Shown here one piece after another: positions 43,865 through 55,886 of a DNA stretch of 64,000 nucleotides. This DNA is from Trichosporon coremiiforme (lineage: Eukaryota > Basidiomycota > Tremellomycetes > Trichosporonales > Trichosporonaceae): contig BCJJ01000004.1 in NCBI GenBank assembly GCA_039545355.1, forward strand, positions 1,692,801 to 1,756,800, written 5' to 3'. The position numbers and the translations under genes were made by a program. How positions within the stretch are numbered: position 1 is the first letter of the stretch; every line of letters starts with the position of its first letter. The notes beneath the pieces were generated by a model. The model worked only from the letters and a program-made list of their open reading frames with translations, searched no databases and was not told the DNA's origin.

Positions 43865-44999
43865 ATGCAAGGTAAGCTACCACGCCGTTACGGTCGAAGC
43901 TGACACCAGGCTTGTCAAAGTACGCCGACTCGCCCTCTCCCGAGATACCCACAGCGGGGCCGTCTGTAAGTCTGCCGTCCCTCGCGAGAATCCAGCCTCA
44001 CGCCTTCCTCAACTAGCGATTGACGACTCGTAGGGATACGAATGGTAAGCCTTCGTACCTATGACTGTACGCTAATATCAGACCGCTCGAGGTCCCCGCG
44101 CAGAGCCGAGAGTCGTGGACGACGGAACAGGAGCAGGGAGGACGACCTTCGACGGCGACGTGACAGCAGTGATGATCGAGACGACCGCGAGGGAAGGCGA
44201 AGCGTGGACCGGGACCGGGGAAGGACACCTGAAAGGAAGCGCAGAAGGACTGCTACCCCCTCACCGACGCCGATGACGGGTACGGATTCGCGTGCTCGCT
44301 CTCCCTCCATATCAAGGTCAAGATCGACATCCTCGTCACCGGATCCTTTCGCGGGGATGAATCCTGACGTCGTCTTCCGCACCGTGACACAGCCGGCACC
44401 AATGCCTGAGGCGGATTGGGGTCTTCCACCTGCCGAAGATCCGGAAAAGGCTGACGAGGCTTTGAAGGTGTGTATATCCTCATACTTCATTCAACCTCTC
44501 ACGCTATGCCAAATCCGGCGTACTGTGTCCCCGACGCCGGCTTCGTAAGTGTTTGTGGGCTAATGCCCAGGTCAAAGTTGCCCGCTTCCTCCAGCTCAAG
44601 AAGCAAGGTCAACACGTGAACACTTCTCTACTCCGCTCGTCCTCCTTCGCCAACCCCACGATCTACGCGAAACTCGTCGAGTTTGTCGACATCGATGAGC
44701 GAGCCTCTGCCTTCCCTCGCGGCGGCTGGTTGACGCGCCGCGGCCTCGAAGATACCAAGAAGGATTACGGGCCCCAGGTGCTCCTCCGGAGGCAGGACGA
44801 GCTAGCTGAAGCTGCCCGCCGCGCGCAAAGGGACAGGAAGGAGATCAGCTTCACGGGTGCGAAGACAAGAGACCGGAGGGAGAGGGAGAGGGACAGCAGG
44901 AGGGAGCGAGACAGGGAAGGTAGAAGGAGGGAGGACCGGGACAGGGAGAGGGGAGGCTTGAGCCGGCCACGACAGACGGGCTGGATGGCCCGGCGGTGA
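43865..44999 (+). CDS. HCNGP/SAP30BP-like RS-rich nuclear protein
   Basis: Five exons: 43865-43871 (7 nt, MQ plus one base), 43910-43965, 44017-44044, 44082-44467 and 44571-44999; 301 aa. Seen: a short N-terminus GLSKYADSPSPEIPTAGPS like the family's MxGLxxYASD start; a long Arg/Ser/Asp region (RSRSPRRAESRGRRNRS) typical of splicing factors; then the conserved HCNGP block VKVARFLQLKKQGQHVNTSL, FANPTIYAKLVEFVDIDERA and FPRGGWL; and a Lys/Arg/Asp/Glu-rich tail. SAP30BP acts in short-intron splicing in humans, fitting a genome full of short introns, though that link is inference. Exon 3 boundaries are the least certain, chosen because they keep the frame. Confidence 0.85.
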
Positions 45000-45539
45000 T
45001 GCATTCATACTAAGAGCTTGGCGGATACCAGTGAGGTTAACTGTAGTGCTTAGAAGGCAGGCTCATGTCGCTTAGTTGACGCGAACATGGAAAATGGACG
45101 CCGAGAGCACGATCTTATCTCTTCTATCTACGATGTAATCCCTCGTCCTAATGTCACCCCCAATCGAGAGCGTCAAAGCAAATGCTTGACGCCGTGGGAA
45201 ACGTTGAAACTAACAGACGCCACCTCCGATGGTGGAAGACTGGCTGGCCGGCCAGTCCGGCCAGTCCGTCTCCTCGCGCTCCTCACTCGCATGCTTGTGG
45301 GTGTCCACCTGTTCTGACACCGTAGCTCTGTGCTCTCCGTCCGTGTACGGAAGCCCCTTTCCTCTCTCCCCTCAGCGGTGGACAGCAAGTTTCCTGTTTG
45401 TGGCGAACGGCCCTGACATCTTCACTGTACCCCATGACTATTCCTACTGACATTTTGGTTGCTACAGACTTACGCCTCTCTCTACCTACACGCCTACCGC
45501 TACCGCGGCCGTCGCGCACGTCCCGGTGAGCTTCTGAGT
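45000..45539. other. Intergenic, tail-to-tail (HCNGP gene / phosphoketolase)
   Basis: 3' flanks of convergent genes. Nothing else is seen. Confidence 0.55.
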
Positions 45540-48500
45540 CTACGAGTCCTGGTTCTCGAGCTCGGGGAGCTTGGCGCACCACTCCGGGTCCTCGCCATAC
45601 GTCTCGACATAGTCCTTGTGCTTGGCGAGGATGTGCCTCCACTCGTGCTGGAGGGGCGGGCCGTTGAGCGCCGCCTTGCAGTCGGGGTCGTACCCCTCGA
45701 GGGCCTCCATGGCGGTATCGGCGACATTGTAGCGCGAGGCGTGGTTGAGGCGCAGCATCGACCAGGGGGTGGTGGTGGAGCCCTGCTCCTCGTATCCGTG
45801 GATGCTGAAGCGGGAGCGGCCGACGTGGCTGGGGCGGCCGAAAAGGAGCCCAGCGACAGAGGAGGGGTAGCCGTGGAAGTTGATGACGACGGGCTTGTCG
45901 ATCGTGAAGAGCGCGTTGAACGCCTCCTCGGACAGCGCGTGGGGGTGGTCGTTCGGTCCGCCCTGGTGGCCCAGCACGAAGAGGTCGTTCACGTTCAGCA
46001 CACGCACGCGCACACCCGCGTTGCGCAGGATGATCGCAGCCGCAATGACCTCGAACGTGACCTCGACTCCGATACCGACCAGCACGACGTCGGGGTCCAT
46101 GCCCTCGTCGGTCGAGTACTGCTTCCAGCAGCTGATGCCCGCGACGCAGTGCTTGGCCGCGTCCTCGGGAGAGAGGAAGTTGTACGACGGGTTCTTGCTA
46201 CCGACAACCAGGTTGATGACTGCTGGTCAGCTTTGGATCTGGTAGGAGGAGCTAGGGCTGCTCACAGTTCTTGGACCTCAGGCAGTGGTCGACAGTGGAA
46301 ACGGAGCAGTTAGCGTCAGGCGGGAAGTAGATGCGCGCCAGGTTGCGGGGCAGCGTGAGGAAGTTATTGATCAGCCCCGGGTTCTGGTGCGAGTAGCCGT
46401 TGTGCTCCTGGCGCCAGAGGGTGGACGTCTCTGTGGAGGTTAGCTTTCACTCATGTCCATTGGGCGAAGCTCATGCGGTGTCTGCGACGCCATTGAGCCA
46501 GGAGGCGGGCCACTCACCAATGTAGGTCAGACCAGCGACGGGACGACGCCACCTGGTCTCGAGCGCCATCTTGATGAACTTTGTGTACTGCTCAATCATG
46601 GTGGTGACAATGCCGAGGAACGCCTCGTAGGAGGGGAACAGGCCGTGGCGACCGGTGAGGGTGTAACCCTGGAGGAAACCCTGGAGCGTGTGCTCGGAGA
46701 GCATCTCAGTGATGCGACCGCCGTTGTTGGCCGTCTCCGGGTCCCACTGGAAGTCGCGGTGGGTGATGGACATGCAGGCGTCGAGCTTGTTCGACGTAAT
46801 CTCATCGGGGGAGAAGATGCGGAACGAGTGGGGGTTGTCGCGCACAACGTCAACGAGGTAGTCTCCGATGGCGCGCATGTTGCTCTGCTCCGTGCCCTGC
46901 TCCTTGAGGTACTTCCTCCAGTCGGGGGTCTTGAGGGGCTCGAATCCGTCGTAAGCGTACTTGTTCATACCCATGCGGCTCCTGACGGCCTTGGGCAGAA
47001 TGCGGGTAACCTTCTCATCGAGGAGGATGTCGGCATCGGGGTGGAACAGCTCCTGCGGCTTGTAGCTCTTGAGCCAGTCGATGAGCATGTTGAACTCGTT
47101 CTTGTCCGTCGCCGCCTTGGGGAGCGGAACCTGGTGCGCACGCCACGAGCCCTCAATAGGGTGTCCATTCAGCTCCTTGGGTCCCGACCAGCCCTTGGGC
47201 GAGCGCAGGATGATGAGCGGCCAGCGCGGCTTGGTCTGCGGCTTGCCGGAGCGCGCGTCCTTCTGGATCTTGCGGATCTCGCCGAGCGCCCATCGGATCG
47301 AAGCAGCCATGTTGGCGTTGATGGCAACGTCGTCGTCGTGGTCTGTCTTGTGCTTCTCGTGGTATCCGGGGTACTCGACGATGCGCACCTGGTAGCCGTA
47401 ACCGGTGTACAGGGCTGCGAGCTCGTAGTTGTCCATCGTACCGGGGATGGTACGCTCGCCGATCTGAATGTCAGCAGAAGTACCGAAAGCCCTGGAGCAG
47501 ACCCAGGACATGCTTGACCCGGAAACTTGTCCGCACAACTGGTACCCACCTTGTATCCGTTGGCGTGCAGGATGGGGAGAACGGCTCCGCTCTCCTTCGG
47601 GTCGAGGTACTTGTGGGCGTGCCAGGCTCCGGCGGTGGGACCAGTCTCAGACTCTCCGTCACCGATGACAGCAACCGTGATCTGGTCGGGGCGGTCCATG
47701 ACCGATCCGAACGAGACAGCGAGCGCATATCCGAGCTCACCACCTTCGTGGATAGCACCGGGAGTCTCGGCGTTGACGTGCGAGGGGAAACCACCAGGGA
47801 ACGAGAAGGCCCTGACGAACTTCTCAAGGCCGCCAGCGGTCGCGGGGTAGTCGGGGTAGAAGTGCTCCCAGGTGCCCTCGAGGAAGAGGGAGGAGAGAAC
47901 GGCAGGCGCACCATGGCCGGGACCAGTGACGAAGAGCCACTCGGGCTGCTCGCCCTTACGCTCCAGCTCGGCGAGGAGGGCCGTGGCATGGGCGTAAACA
48001 AAGTTGAGACCGGGGCAGGTTCCCCAGTGTCCGAGGAGACGGCGCTTGATGTCGTCCTGCGTCAGGTCGCGCTTCAGGAGGGCGTCGGAGCGGAGGAAGA
48101 TCTGGGCGCAAGACCTGTCGTTAGCTACAAGGTCAAAGGAAACGTGAGCTTGCTGTGCCGTTCTGCTCGTCGCTTATCGCCTTGCATGTGTCGGTCACAT
48201 GACCGACGAGCGATAAGGGAGGAAGGAACAGATATTGAATGGAAAGGGACGAAAGGCTATCGGTCTGGCGACCAGGTCGGCCTCTCATTCCGCATGACGC
48301 TTCGGTGTGTTTCTTCCACAGAACAGCGCGGCCAGACGTTCTTGCGCACTGAGCACCATGGGCTTCATACTCACAGGTAGTTCGCAGCACGCTGGAAGGT
48401 CATGATACCCTCGAGGTCGATCTCCTTATTACCCTTGAGGGCCTCAACCTCATTGTCGAGGTTGACGAGGAGCTGTCCAACGAGGGAAGGGTCGAGCTGA

Positions 48501-48571
48501 GAGTTCTTGGGAGGAGTCGTAGAGTCAAACTTGCTAGTGGCCGAGTCGGCCAGGCCCGTGGTAGCTGCCAT
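45540..48571 (-). CDS. Xylulose-5-phosphate/fructose-6-phosphate phosphoketolase
   Basis: A thiamine-diphosphate enzyme that splits xylulose-5-P or fructose-6-P with phosphate to acetyl-phosphate. Five exons (48571-48375, 48114-47550, 47463-46518, 46430-46266, 46219-45540) give 850 aa, the usual fungal length. Seen: LLGHWGTCPGLNFVYAH, EGTWEHFYPDYPA, GGFPSHVNAETPGAIHEGGELG, the TPP-binding GDGESETGPTAGAWHAHKY, SPKGWSGPKELNG, WRQEHNGYSHQNPGLI, YFPPDANCSVSTVDHCLRS, and a C-terminal domain with VLVGIGVEVTFEV. In fungi this enzyme feeds acetate kinase or phosphotransacetylase, giving carbon-saving acetyl-CoA for lipid synthesis. The family is thought to be bacterial in origin. A TATA-like box lies about 65 nt upstream. 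A large antisense ORF is a shadow. Confidence 0.96.
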
Positions 48572-50127
48572 TGTGTTTGAGTTTCACGGGTTAGATGGAG
48601 AGAAGGGAGGGGTGATGCATGCCGTGTCATACTTATAAACGCCGGAGTCCGAGCCGAGCTGGGTAAAGCTGGGAGTGCAGTGGGAGGCTGGGAGTGGAAG
48701 AACTGCAAGACTGCGAAGGGGGCGTGGGAGGAGACAGAGGGGAGGCGTCGCTCAGAAAACGTAAACGTCATAGGGGACGGTGCAACTGGAGTGGGCGGAG
48801 TGGATGTGATCGCCGCCCTGCGCCGCCAGGGAACCCGCTGGCGCCTCGCGTCGGGCCAGCTCGCGATCTGCTCCAGCGCTTCCTCTCGTCTTTCGGCGCC
48901 CGTCGTCCCATCTTAAGCTGTGGGAGTGGGCGTCTCTGTGTCAGATTCACAAACGTGGTCATCATCACGACGAATGGTGCTGTGCAGCCTCAACTCCCAA
49001 GCTTTCCAAGCGAGAGGGTGAGCACGAGGCGGCGGCGTCCGGGGCGCTCGCGGCGCTCTCGGCGCTTCCACTGAATGATGGCCCAGACGCTGCCCCCTTC
49101 TCCTCTCCCAAAATATACGACAAGTCGAAGGCCAGCTCGAGCTTCTGCCTCATGATAGGCCGTGCACAGTCGAGAATGTCCAGCCGGCGGCATCCGCAGG
49201 CATCTCTTTCAGGCCCACCCTCACGAATAACCTCAAGAAATGAGCGTGACACCCGCGACACAACCTCCGACATCAGCACCGTTACGTGTGCGTGCTATCT
49301 ACGGAGTCACTGCCCATCGACGGCGGGCGTGCGTAGCGAACAGCGCGCGCGATCGATCGCGTGTTCCGTGCTATACGCTCTACCACCGTGAGGAACACGG
49401 CAAAGTAAGGGAAGCTCGGACATGATCTCGGTGACAAGCCGAAAGTTGGTTGGTCGCATATGTGCTTCTGATCCTGTCCGGCTGCTGCATTCGTACGGCA
49501 GAGCTGTCTGGGTGACACGCTGAACGCATTGGATCAGGTGTAGGACAGGACACTGGTTCCCACGCCCCTCCTAGGGCTGTATTCGAGGTTAACCCAAGAA
49601 AGCGAGGTCTGACAGAAAAACAGCAACGTTTTGTGAACGACAGAGAGAAAGATGACGTCAAGCCACTGAGTGAGGCGCTGCCTCCGCCCAGCGCCGCCGA
49701 TGCACGCCGGAGCATTCCGCGTATGGTTATTTGCTCCCTGCGCCGGTTGAGCTGGGGGCCCGTGGGAGAGTTGTTCGAACCGATTGCGTGGGAGAGCTGC
49801 GCACGTGTTGTGGAGATGGAGCTATGTCCGCAAGGGGTCATGACGATACGCGATGGCCGAATGTCTCAGAGATGTCTTAGATCATTGCGTCCAAGGTCAC
49901 CAGGTTGACCACTTGTTCCATTGTCTCCTCGTCATAAAGCTGCTCATTGTTGTTCGACCGCAGGCAAAGCTCTATACCCCACTGGAGATTATATCACAGC
50001 GGCGACGGCATTGTTCTACCTCCCTCCTCTTCAAACACGACTCCCGCTACGATCTCAACCGTGCCGACGACCTTCCCTCTCACCTTTCACGACAGTCTCA
50101 CTTGACCGTGAGCTGATTCACGACAAA
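48572..50127. other. Divergent intergenic region (phosphoketolase / prenyltransferase)
   Basis: About 1.55 kb. Short ORFs only. Both promoters are expected here. Confidence 0.5.
48633..48639 (-). promoter_or_regulatory. TATA-like element of phosphoketolase
   Basis: TTTATAA on the minus strand, about 62-68 nt upstream of the start codon. Confidence 0.5.
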
Positions 50128-51450
50128 ATGGTGAGCTAAGCTTTCGACGACTTCTGCTGACACCAGACGACCGCCTACGTGCCCCTCGGGCAGCGCGAGG
50201 AGTGGAAGGACGTGACGCCGATCGAACAGGACGACGGCGCCAACCCTCTCGTCCCGATCATGTATACCGAGGACTGTGAGTGCAACTACCAGTAGGGTGA
50301 GGAAGGCACACCGTCATATGTCTTCCTTGCGACTCGCCGCCCCCTTCCCTGGTCCCTCCCTACAAGCTAAAGCCTACGATCGGCTCCTCTCACATCTGGT
50401 GCCTTAGGCTGAGTATCATCGGCCTTGAGCTCTCAGTCCCAGCAGCTGTACAGAGAGTAGGATGAGCTGACTAGCAGATCGCAATGCGATGGACTACTTC
50501 CGCGCCGTCTCTGCTTCGGGAGAACACAGTGAGCGAGTGCTCGCACTGACGGAGACGATTATCCGCAAGAACCCCGCGCACTACACCGTGTGGCAGTACA
50601 GGTTCAACACCCTCGTCGCCCTGCAGAAGGACCTGCAGGCCGAGCTCGAGCTCATGAACGAGTTTGCGCGCGAGAATCTCAAATCGTACCAGGTGTGGTG
50701 AGTCGCGCTCCTCCCGCTGCAATGTTCCACTTACTTCAGCTGACGTCCAGGCACCATCGTTTATTGCTTCTTACGCAGCTGTCGCCGGAAAACCCGACGC
50801 CAGAGATCGAGTTCATCCACGCCGCGCTCCTCCCAGACCCCAAGAATTATCATACTTGGGCTTATCTGCACTGGCTGTACTGTCACTTCAGCGCTCTGGG
50901 TCGCATTTCATCAGCAATGTGGGACGAGGAGTTGGTTTGGTGCGAGGGAATGCTGAAGGAGGACGCGCGCAACAACAGTGCGTGGGGCTGGCGCTGGTTC
51001 CTGCGCATGGCTCCTCGGCCGCAGCCCTCCTCCTCATCTTCACCGACGGACCGGATCGAGGAGGAGCTCTCGTTCGCCCTGTCGCAGATCCACGAGATTC
51101 CGCACAACGCGAGTGCTTGGAACTACCTTCGTGGTGTGCTGCGCTCGACGCCGCAGGGGCCCGCTCTGCGCGCGAGCATCCTCCCAGTACTTGCGCCGTA
51201 CCTCGCCGGCTCGGCGGTCACCGCCTCGGAGCCAGAAGACGGGCTCTCGGCGTGGCCGCAGCGTACCGGTGAGATCGACGGCGACACGCCGACACCTGTG
51301 CCGCTCGCCCTCGAGTGCCAGGCCGAGACGATGAAGGAGGAAGGAAGGCTGGGCGACGCGGCGGCGATCTACGGCCAGCTCGCGGCGTATGCGGATCGCA
51401 TGAGGGGAGCGTACTGGGAGATGAAGCGGGAGGGATGTGCCAACGCTTAG
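50128..51450 (+). CDS. RAM2: Protein farnesyltransferase/geranylgeranyltransferase I alpha subunit
   Basis: Shared alpha subunit that, with a beta subunit, prenylates CaaX proteins such as Ras and Rho. Four exons: 50128-50130 (the ATG alone, followed at once by GTGAGC), 50167-50275, 50478-50697 and 50751-51450; 343 aa. Seen: [20 protein letters not shown], then PPTA-type helical repeats: [71 protein letters not shown] and [11 protein letters not shown]. The spaced Trp residues (VWQYR, VWHHR, TWAY, AWGWR, AWNYLRG) are the family signature. The start is fixed by joining the lone ATG to the first domain residues in frame. Confidence 0.93.
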
Positions 51451-53173
51451 TTTGCGAGCTGCGAGGTAAGCGGAGAACGAAGAACGGTGATGGAGAGAAG
51501 GGAGATGCAACGGGGACGACATGACACGACGGCTGGAGGAGGGGAAAAGTGTTTCTTGGTTCTTTCATGTATAATATAGCTTCTTGCGCTTGTCCGGCAT
51601 GACCGAAACCGCCACCCCACCACGGCGGCACGCCGTTGTCTCGTCTGTGGACGAGACAGTCAACTGACCAAAGTCGAGACGCCAGGTCCGAGCCACCGTC
51701 GGGCATATTCAAGCTCATATGCTGATGGCAGTCTGAGCGACGATGCAGATCACCGCATGTAGCAGGTCGGGGAGCGCTCAGACGATTGCTCGAGGCTCAG
51801 TCACGGCCGTCTGGATCTGGACGGAGGTCGCGATATTTCGATTGCAAGGCGGCAAGGCGGCAAGGGTCGTGCTAGTGAGAATTGGACGCGTTCATGGTCG
51901 GACACTTTGGCTTGGGCTGACAAAGTTGCGGGCGCCGGCTCACGCGATCACGCGACTCGGCCACCCAAAACGGCCAGGAACCTCGAGCCTGGTATGGGCG
52001 TACGGGCAAGTAGGACTGGCTGGACTGGGTGGAAGCGCTGGAACTGGCTGGGCAAGCCGGGCTGGCGCAGGGCACACCGGGGCGCGATAGGGACGGACAC
52101 CCCGGTCCGGGTCCGATAGGCTGGGCTTGCATGGCTTGGCTGGGCTGGAATGCATCGCCCTTCTGCATCACACTCTCGCGTCTGTTCTTTCGTAGTCGTC
52201 GATTTAGGATCTGCTCGAAGTACCGAGCTTCTGGTGCATGAACAACTACTCCTTCCTTCCTCGGTGCTCGGTGATGGGCGCTCGAAACGGGCAGTGGATG
52301 ACTATTTAAGCACAGGTCAGCGAGGCTGTTCTTCTAAGATTCTAAGAGGGAGCGACGTATGCCCTTAGATTAGCAGGGATGAACGCGTGGTATATGTTAA
52401 GCGAGCCCGCTCGTAGTGAAATTGAGAATTGGACTGGACCCTGGGGTGGTGCATGGGCCTCACTCTGTCCACCGTGTCGGGCGCGAAGTTTCCTGATCCT
52501 GGCTGGCACCACCGTACACCGTAGCATGCAAGCAAGCAATGTCGTTCTTTTGCTCCAGCCTCGCCCTCCCTGACCTTTGACCTGCTGGACCTCCGGCTTC
52601 AGACTGTAGAGCCTGACTAGTTGCCCCGCTGTCTGCTGACTGACGCCCTCCACCGCGCCGCGCCGCACTACCGCACTACCACACGCCTACCACTCGCGCG
52701 CTCCAGCGACCACCACCCAGTCAGGTCCCACCACCCGCACAACCACCCAACCTCCGACACACCTCACTCCTTCCCTTCCTTCCCTCTTCTCACACTTCAA
52801 AGTCGCTACCACCCAACAACAACAACAACAACTACAACACACACTCGCACTTATACCCCGGCACCGACATCGCCGTCCGACTGCCTCCACTGAGCCTCTC
52901 CCTCGCACCCGCCGAGGTTGAGGCCACTGGCACCTCCCCTGTCCACCCCCATCCATTGTTCATCTCCTCCCGATCCTTCCTCGACCCACTCTTGCAACAA
53001 CCTTCCAAGTTCTTGATCACCCGAAACCTCGCATCGACTTCGTCTTGAACAGTCTTCTCCCTCCTCTGCGCAGACTCAGCACTCGACCAGGACAATTGCT
53101 GTGCACATACGCAAACGTTCCACTTTAACACGTCCCTCGCCTTGCCTCTCCCAACCTCTCGGATCTCGAAGCC
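51451..53173. other. Intergenic region and probable long 5' leader of LCB2
   Basis: 1.7 kb. From about 52690 to 53170 the plus strand is C/A/T-rich and G-poor, with an (AAC)n stretch near 52818-52835. This is typical of promoter or leader DNA of highly expressed genes. No gene is supported. Confidence 0.5.
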
Positions 53174-55321
53174 ATGTCCCGCAAAGGAACACCCCGCTCG
53201 ACGCGGTCAAAGGGCAGCCCCGGTGCCACGAACGGCACGCCGTCGTCGCCGTCGCGCTCCCCGAGCAAGCCGTCTGCCCGCTCCGCTCTCTTGAACGTGA
53301 TCTCGCAGCCGAAGCACTCGCACCCCGCTGTCACCTTTGACAGCTCGCCGTTGGAGGACGCCAACGAGAAGGGCAGCAAGAATGCTGTTAGCGGAAACGG
53401 AAACGCGCACCCGGAGGAGGAGATCTACTCGGACCAGAGCACTGTGTCTTCGTACGCATCGAGCACTGGTAGCCCGGTGCGCACAGCGACCGACCAAGAG
53501 GTCCACGACATGTACGACGGATACCTGACCAAGCCGAATGTCAAGGTCAAGACGGACTACAAGCACTCTGAGTTCGGCCACTGCAACAACCAGAACTACC
53601 GCTGGACGTCGCAGTACAACCCCGCCGAGCCTGTCACGCCCGAGATCGAGCCGCAGCCCCCGTACTACATTCTGCTCACGACGTATATCACATACACGAT
53701 CATCATTATTCTCGGCCACATCCGTGACTTTTTCGGAAAGCGCTTCTACCCGGCGAACTATTCGCATCTCTTGCCGCGCAACGGGTACGCCGCGCTCAAC
53801 TCGGACTTTGACTCGTTTTACGTCCGTCGTCTCAAGGTCCGTCTCGACGACTGCTTTTCCCGCCCTGTCACTGGTGTCCCCGGACGAACGATCCAGCTTC
53901 TCGACCGCTACTCAAACGACTCGTACGAATCCTTCCACCTCAGCGGAACCCAGACCCGCGCTCTCAACGTTTCGTCATACAACTACCTCGGCTTTGCTTC
54001 GTCGTCTGGCGGTTGCGCCGACGCTGTCGAGGAGGGCATCCGCCGCTACGGTGTCGCGGGCGGTGGTCCTCGTCACGACGCCGCCTCTACCGATCTGCAC
54101 CACCAAGCCGAGAAGCTCGCTGCTGACTTTGTCGGTGCCGAGGACGCCGTCATCGTGTCCATGGGTTTCGCGACCAACTCTACGACTCTACCCGCCTTTG
54201 TTGACAAGGGATGCCTTGTTATCTCTGATGAGTTCAACCACGCGTCGATCCGTTTCGGTGTCCGTCTGTCCGGTGCCTCGGTCCGTCCCTTCAAGCACAA
54301 CGACATGAACGCCCTCGAGGAGCTCCTCCGCGACTCCATCGCGCAGGGCCAGCCCCGCACCCACCGTCCCTGGAAGAAGATCATTGTTGTCGTTGAGGGT
54401 CTGTTCTCGATGGAGGGCACGCTCGTCAACCTTCCCGCCATTCTCGACCTGAAGCAGCGCTACAAGTTTTACCTTTACGTCGACGAGGCGCACTCTGTTG
54501 GTGCCATGGGTCCCAACGGCCGTGGTGTTTGCGATTACTTTGGCATCGACCCGCGCGAGGTCGACATTCTCATGGGCACCTTCACGAAGTCGTTCGGTGC
54601 TGCTGGCGGTTACATTGCCGGCAACAAGGAGGTCATCCGATGCCTGCGCATGCGCTCGCACGCCATGTGCTATGCCGAGGCCATGTCTCCCCCCGTTCTC
54701 ACGCAGATCATCGCCTCCATGTCGGCTATCATGGGCATCTCGCCTCCGCTCCCGCCCCCCGTCGAGCGCGACGACAGCGACGCCGCCTCGGCTCTCTCCC
54801 TCTGGTCGCGCAACCAGTCGTTTGGTCCCGCTGTCGGCGCCGAGCTGCCCACCTGGCTCAGCCTGCCGCGCGAGCTCTCGGACGGTTCCGAGGGACGCGA
54901 GCGTCTGCGCCGTCTGGCGTTCAACTCGCGCTACCTCGCCTCTGGCCTCCGCAAGCTCGGATTCATCATCTACGGCCACCGTGACTCGCCCATCATCCCG
55001 CTCCTCCTCTACAACCCCGGCAAGATGGGCATGTTCTCGCGCATGATGCTGAACCGTCTCGGCCCGGACAAGACGCCCATCGCCGTCGTCATCGTCGCGT
55101 ACCCCGCCACGCCGCTCATCACGTCGCGTGTCCGTTTCTGTCTCTCAGCGTCGCACACCAAGACCGACATCGACCTTCTGTTACGTGCCTGCGACGAGGT
55201 CGGAGAGTACCTCAACCTCAAGCTGACGGACGAACACTGGCCCGTGGACCAGGTCATTGCCAGGGCCGAGGAACTCGTCGCCGCGACGGATCTGGATGCC
55301 GTCAAGATCTGGCGGCGCTAA
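53174..55321 (+). CDS. LCB2: Serine palmitoyltransferase catalytic subunit 2
   Basis: Condenses serine with palmitoyl-CoA in the ER, the first step of sphingolipid synthesis, together with Lcb1. A single exon of 715 aa. Seen: a Ser/Lys/Pro-rich N-terminus; a membrane segment about residues 156-177 (PYYILLTTYITYTIIIILGH); then the aminotransferase-fold core with SYNYLGFA, STDLHHQAEKLAADFVG, VISDEFNHASIRFG, VEGLFSMEGTLVNLP, YLYVDEAHSVGAMGPNGRG, and the PLP-binding GTFTKSFGAAGGYIAG with Lys472. It ends with FCLSASHTKTDIDLLLRACDE. It is longer than the yeast protein (561 aa), mostly at the N-terminus and in a Pro/Ser/Asp-rich insertion at about residues 527-560. The intronless structure stands out among these genes. 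Confidence 0.96.
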   Translation: MSRKGTPRSTRSKGSPGATNGTPSSPSRSPSKPSARSALLNVISQPKHSHPAVTFDSSPLEDANEKGSKNAVSGNGNAHPEEEIYSDQSTVSSYASSTGSPVRTATDQEVHDMYDGYLTKPNVKVKTDYKHSEFGHCNNQNYRWTSQYNPAEPVTPEIEPQPPYYILLTTYITYTIIIILGHIRDFFGKRFYPANYSHLLPRNGYAALNSDFDSFYVRRLKVRLDDCFSRPVTGVPGRTIQLLDRYSNDSYESFHLSGTQTRALNVSSYNYLGFASSSGGCADAVEEGIRRYGVAGGGPRHDAASTDLHHQAEKLAADFVGAEDAVIVSMGFATNSTTLPAFVDKGCLVISDEFNHASIRFGVRLSGASVRPFKHNDMNALEELLRDSIAQGQPRTHRPWKKIIVVVEGLFSMEGTLVNLPAILDLKQRYKFYLYVDEAHSVGAMGPNGRGVCDYFGIDPREVDILMGTFTKSFGAAGGYIAGNKEVIRCLRMRSHAMCYAEAMSPPVLTQIIASMSAIMGISPPLPPPVERDDSDAASALSLWSRNQSFGPAVGAELPTWLSLPRELSDGSEGRERLRRLAFNSRYLASGLRKLGFIIYGHRDSPIIPLLLYNPGKMGMFSRMMLNRLGPDKTPIAVVIVAYPATPLITSRVRFCLSASHTKTDIDLLLRACDEVGEYLNLKLTDEHWPVDQVIARAEELVAATDLDAVKIWRR

Positions 55322-55886
55322 ACTCCTCGCGCGAGCGAAGCGAGCTGGTAAAGCGACCGGAGGAGCGAGTGGGCCGGCGAGCGGAGCAGCCATCATGTCT
55401 ATCGCCTCCCCTTCCCCCCTCGTTCGTTCTACCGATGATGAGCCCGAGCCCGAGCTCGATCTCAGCTTCAAAGAGAGCCGAGAGCCCCACCGCCGCGAGC
55501 TGGGCCGGCCCACGCCACGAATAGAGACTGGAGTAGGAGTATAGTTACGAGAGCCGATAGAAACCAAACCAACCAACCATTAATATACAGTTCTAGCGCT
55601 TGGGTAATGCATGGGTAGTGAGTTTTCCAAACGAGGCACTGAGCAGGTGGGACGGAGAGTGCAGAGGTGCGGTAGGGATGGAGGAGCAATGGTCTGAGCC
55701 AGGGAGTCAGCGAGTCAGATGCTCGCCGTCGACTCTCCGCAGGGGTCAGGGAGTCACGCGCAGAAGTGAGCTCACCAGTGGAGTGTCGCCTGCTATCAGC
55801 CGGTTCGCCAGTATCAGTGTCAGCGTTGACGCCAGAACAAGACAACAGTACAGCGGTGCCTGATATACAACGTTGGCAATCGAGGA
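55322..55886. other. Intergenic, tail-to-tail (LCB2 / DUF1917 gene)
   Basis: 3' flanks of convergent genes. Nothing else is seen. Confidence 0.55.

Noticed and set aside
46453..47517. 354-aa plus-strand ORF opposite phosphoketolase
   Set aside because: Antisense to conserved XFP motifs.
53207..55576. Several minus-strand ORFs opposite LCB2
   Set aside because: Shadows of the single-exon LCB2 frame.
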